Assembly (NCBI GenBank): GCA_026014485.1 | Contig: JAOZIE010000002.1 | Coordinates: 47,081 to 111,080 of the forward strand | Direction: 5' to 3' | DNA: 64,000 nt | Source: Candidatus Bathyarchaeota archaeon | GTDB lineage: Archaea; Thermoproteota; Bathyarchaeia; Bathyarchaeales; Bathycorpusculaceae | Shown here: positions 61,362 through 64,000 of the stretch, one piece after another | Numbering within the stretch: position 1 is the first letter of the stretch | How the letters are laid out: every line of letters starts with the position of its first letter | Notes under the pieces: model-generated | The model's input: the letters and a program-made list of their open reading frames with translations, nothing else | Database searches by the model: none | What the model was told of the DNA's origin: nothing | Made by a program: the position numbers and the translations under genes

Positions 61362-62315
61362 TTAGGCTTTGCCTGCGCTGCCGAACTGCTGCATTTTGGT
61401 TTTGGCAACTTCTTTAATGGCTGCCTTGGCGGGACCCAGAATCTTTCGGGGGTCAAACTCTTTTGGCGAGTTCGCAAGTACTTCTCGCACTGCACCCAGA
61501 AACGCCAAGCGTAGGTCGGTGTCTACGTTGACTTTGGCGATGCCTAAGGGTATGGCTTTTTGGATTTCCTCTATAGCATTGCCTTTTGCGTTGCCGAGTT
61601 GCGCGCCGTATTTGTTGGCTTTTTCTATAAGTTGCTGTGGGACACTGGATGCGCCGTGCAGTACCAGGGGGATGGCGACTTTCTGGCTGATGATTCTTAG
61701 GCGTTCAATGTCCAGTTTGGCTTCGCTTTTGAATTTGTATGCTCCATGTGAGGTGCCTATGGCAACCGCTAAGGTGTCTACGCCTGTTTGCTCAACGAAT
61801 TCTTTGGCTGTTTCGGGGTCAGTTAAGATGGCGTCTTTCTCTTCCACGGTGCGTTCTTCAACGCCTGCTAATCTGCCCAGTTCCGCTTCAACGCTGACGC
61901 CTTTAGGATGTGCCATGTTGACTACTTGTTTTGTGAGGGCGATGTTTTCTTCGAGTTTTAGGAAGGACCCGTCAATCATAACGGAAGTGAATCCCGCTTC
62001 AACACATTTGGCTGCGATTTCAAAGTTTTCTCCGTGGTCAAGGTGTACACTCATGGGGACAGGGGCATTCTGCGCGGCGGTTTTTGCCATGCCCGAAATG
62101 TAGGGGAGTCCAGCATATTTTACGACGCTGGGGCTGATGGCGAGAATAACGGGGGATTTTTCTTCAACTGCGGCTTCCGCGACTGCAGTTAAGCTTTCCA
62201 AGTTTTGTACATTGAGGGCTGGGATTGCGTAGCCGTTTTTTCTGGCGGGAACCATTAAATCCTTATTTGTAACAAGCAAACGTGTCTCTTCTCCAAGTTT
62301 TGGGTTCTGAGGCAT
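61362..62315 (-). CDS. fba: Class II fructose-bisphosphate aldolase
   Basis: Zn-dependent cleavage/condensation of fructose 1,6-bisphosphate. 317 residues, TIM barrel: YAIPALNVQNLES, SVHLDHGENFEIAAKCVEAG (catalytic Asp and Zn-His), SVEAELGRLAGVEE, AVAIGTSHGAYKF (Zn-His), VLHGASSVPQQLI (Zn-His) and KVNVDTDLRLAF. Archaea more often use class I or FBPA enzymes, so this gene, like pfkA, may be bacterial in origin; tagatose-bisphosphate specificity cannot be excluded. Divergent from hsp20. Confidence 0.93.
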   Translation of the reverse strand: MPQNPKLGEETRLLVTNKDLMVPARKNGYAIPALNVQNLESLTAVAEAAVEEKSPVILAISPSVVKYAGLPYISGMAKTAAQNAPVPMSVHLDHGENFEIAAKCVEAGFTSVMIDGSFLKLEENIALTKQVVNMAHPKGVSVEAELGRLAGVEERTVEEKDAILTDPETAKEFVEQTGVDTLAVAIGTSHGAYKFKSEAKLDIERLRIISQKVAIPLVLHGASSVPQQLIEKANKYGAQLGNAKGNAIEEIQKAIPLGIAKVNVDTDLRLAFLGAVREVLANSPKEFDPRKILGPAKAAIKEVAKTKMQQFGSAGKA

Positions 62316-62350
62316 TAATCAAGTCTTCAGTCTAATTAGTTTTTCTAAAG

Positions 62351-62372
62351 CACACCGCCGCCTTCGGGTGTG
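62351..62372. promoter_or_regulatory. Inverted repeat in the aldolase/Hsp20 divergent region
   Basis: CACACC (62351-62356) and GGTGTG (62367-62372), 6 bp with a 10-base spacer, lie between the two divergent start regions. Possible regulator site; a TATA-like TATCTTAATAC for hsp20 follows at about 62402. Confidence 0.35.
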
Positions 62373-62452
62373 TGTAGTGTTGCTAGCTTGATGCAGTCAC
62401 ATATCTTAATACAATAATTGTAGAAAATCCTCTTCTAGGAGGATATACGATT

Positions 62453-63013
62453 TTGTCTGAAAACCAAAAGAAAAAGGCACAATATTATAGCGGCAAAGAG
62501 AAGAAAGCAAGCGAAATAACGAAAACCGACGAAGGCATAGCTCCCTACGCGTTTTTTGATGTCCAACTGGATTTTGACCGAATGATGGAGCGGTTCCAGC
62601 GCGAATTTGAAGACTTCTGGGAGTTACCCCCATGGAGGCATGGAAGACGTTGGCGGCACCGCTTTCCTTTGATGCCCCAAGAAGTCATGGCGCCATCCCT
62701 GGATTTGGAGGACTGCGGCAGCACCTTCCATTTAACCTTGGATTTGCCTGGATTCAAGAAGGAGAACGTAGACATAGAAGTAGACGAAGACGCAGTGATT
62801 GTTCATGCAGAAACAGCCCGCTCTGAGGAAGAAACGAAAAAGAATTACGTCCGAAGGGAAAGAACCTCACAGACCTTCTACAGACGGATACCGTTGCCTG
62901 AAAAGGTACGGTCAGAAGAAGCGAAGGCATGCTTAAACAATGGTGTACTGGAAATAACTTTACCCAAAAAGCAACCTAAAGAAGCTAAAGCTAAGAAACT
63001 TAAAATCGACTAA
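62453..63013 (+). CDS. hsp20: Small heat-shock protein (Hsp20/alpha-crystallin)
   Basis: 186 residues. A charged N-terminal arm with RMMERFQREFEDFWELPPW precedes the alpha-crystallin domain (about 80-170: APSLDLEDCGSTFHLTLDLPG; FYRRIPLPEKV; ACLNNGVLEITLPK). ATP-independent holdase that keeps unfolded proteins soluble. TTG start directly after AGGAGG, a strong ribosome site. Confidence 0.95.
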   Translation: MSENQKKKAQYYSGKEKKASEITKTDEGIAPYAFFDVQLDFDRMMERFQREFEDFWELPPWRHGRRWRHRFPLMPQEVMAPSLDLEDCGSTFHLTLDLPGFKKENVDIEVDEDAVIVHAETARSEEETKKNYVRRERTSQTFYRRIPLPEKVRSEEAKACLNNGVLEITLPKKQPKEAKAKKLKID

Positions 63014-63073
63014 CACACCTCTTTTTCTTTTCTCTATTTGCAGCATCTTGCAAAGCCACACAAAAGCGGATGT

Positions 63074-64000
63074 TTAGTAGACCGTTTGGTTCCAGTAGTA
63101 GACTGTTTGGTACTTGTCGGTAACTGGAAGCGCGGGGTCATCGTAGACTATGTCCAGCCGTGCACCGTACATCCAGATGAGTGTACGCGTTATGTTCAAG
63201 ATTTGAGCGGAATACTCGTCTGCACCCCAAAAACCCCAAATCCTATCGTTTGCGTTTCTCAGACCAAACCCATAATTTTTTGGCAGAACTAAGGCAGCCT
63301 GAGCTTGGCTGAAGTTCAGGTTGGTCGTGTCGGTTGCCGCTGGGGAATCGTTCATGACAGTGTTCCAAAGCTTCTCCAGGGCGACGAAGTGCTGGTCTGT
63401 CAATAAACCGTATTTGTTGTCGTCTGGGTAGGTTGGGTAATTGAAAATTGTCAGGTACTTGGCGCCTGACTGGTAGGCAAGCAGCAGTTGGTTGTAGATT
63501 TCTTCTGCCGTATCCAAGTACGGCGGGTTCTCATATCTCCAGGTTACTATTGCACCCCAGCTTTTGTTAGTCATCTGCGCCGCGCCCCTTGTTAAGGCAA
63601 TGTTTTGGGCGGTGCTCATGTTCCACCCGAATTGGGTGAGCACAACGTCAAACCCTGCTTTATAGTCGAACCAGTAGAGGGCGTAGTCAGAAGTGTAGAC
63701 GGTAACTGGGCATTGCTTTAACGCTTTGAAGTTAGGGTAGTTTTGGAAGCTGTGGATGAAGCCTGCTGCGGCTTTGTCGTAGTCTCGGGTGGTGTTTGCG
63801 TAGTTGGGAACTGAACTTGTGGTGCTGTTTGCCCAGTTGTAATCTAGTTGAATCCCGCCTGGTTCGTCGTAGTAGTAGATTCCTAAGAATTGGTCGCCTA
63901 ACTCCTGTTTGGTTGCGTTTACCCAGCCCAGCTGCCACGGGAGGTTGAAGTCGCCGAAATAAACCATCAGATACAAGCCTTGGGAGACGACGTAGTTGCA
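63074..64000 (-). CDS. Large secreted/surface protein fragment (5' end outside window)
   Basis: The frame is open past the right edge (CNYVVSQGLYLMVYFGDF), so the internal ATG at 63976 is not the start. The roughly 308 visible residues look like the C-terminal part of a TIM-barrel-like domain: QFLGIYYYDEPGG, GFDVVLTQFGWN, WGAIVTWRYENPPYL, YQSGAKYLTIFNYPT, with many Asn-x-Ser/Thr sequons. It resembles proteins annotated as glycoside-hydrolase-like, but no catalytic pair can be assigned with confidence. No C-terminal anchor is present. Confidence 0.6.
   Translation of the reverse strand, partial: CNYVVSQGLYLMVYFGDFNLPWQLGWVNATKQELGDQFLGIYYYDEPGGIQLDYNWANSTTSSVPNYANTTRDYDKAAAGFIHSFQNYPNFKALKQCPVTVYTSDYALYWFDYKAGFDVVLTQFGWNMSTAQNIALTRGAAQMTNKSWGAIVTWRYENPPYLDTAEEIYNQLLLAYQSGAKYLTIFNYPTYPDDNKYGLLTDQHFVALEKLWNTVMNDSPAATDTTNLNFSQAQAALVLPKNYGFGLRNANDRIWGFWGADEYSAQILNITRTLIWMYGARLDIVYDDPALPVTDKYQTVYYWNQTVY

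Overview
This window comes from an archaeal chromosome. Nop5 and fibrillarin, ribosomal proteins S12 and S7 of the archaeal type, EF-1 alpha, a 7S SRP RNA, archaeal phosphoglycerate mutase and TATA-type promoters all say so. Genes are dense on both strands, TTG and GTG starts are common, and many operon junctions are ATGA overlaps. The combination of a form III RuBisCO/AMP pathway, a bacterial-type PfkA, a proton pyrophosphatase and secreted proteins with an IPEFS-like C-terminal anchor suggests an uncultured Thermoproteota lineage such as Bathyarchaeia. That placement is inference; no 16S rRNA gene, tRNA, CRISPR array or intact insertion sequence was seen.

Layout. 1-3302: end of a large repeat-built surface protein. 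3537-5532: nop5-fibrillarin pair. 5561-6932: a secreted-protein paralog and a fossil of an ABC-transporter locus. 7056-11808: S12, S7, EF-1 alpha, interrupted by an opposite-strand TGS GTPase and a small winged-helix protein. 12003-18190: small unknown genes, an unusual HTH/ATP-cone/NrdD-like protein without the catalytic radical sites, pyrB, a three-gene set of tiny genes, and an AIM24-like protein. 18231-23493: AMP phosphorylase, form III RuBisCO and ribose-1,5-bisphosphate isomerase, which together turn AMP into 3-phosphoglycerate. 23582-33391: a short GH3-family protein, membrane proteins, four sugar-transfer/lipid-linked-sugar genes, a secreted metalloprotease-like protein and a CDF metal transporter. 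33702-39231: a flippase-like protein, two more secreted paralogs (one frameshifted) and an ABC exporter cassette. 39305-44024: proBA and a K+-independent-type membrane pyrophosphatase. 44175-48960: phosphoribosyltransferase with a decayed hydrolase beside it, regulators, a P-loop-less RecA-like protein, SRP RNA and an FkbM methyltransferase. 49487-55385: trpEGDCBA without trpF. 55457-64000: cutA, pfkA, a GT4 glycosyltransferase, an M48 protease, apgM, class II aldolase, Hsp20 and the start-less part of a secreted protein.

How the genes fit together. The AMP-pathway genes feed 3-phosphoglycerate into the lower glycolytic steps, and apgM, aldolase and PfkA are present in the same window. Glycosyltransferases, the flippase-like protein and the several anchored surface proteins point to a heavily glycosylated cell envelope. 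Several decayed copies (secreted paralog 3, the ABC-locus fossil, the hydrolase remnant, a duplicated piece of the AMP phosphorylase 5' region, a possible trpF relic) show a genome with active local duplication followed by decay.
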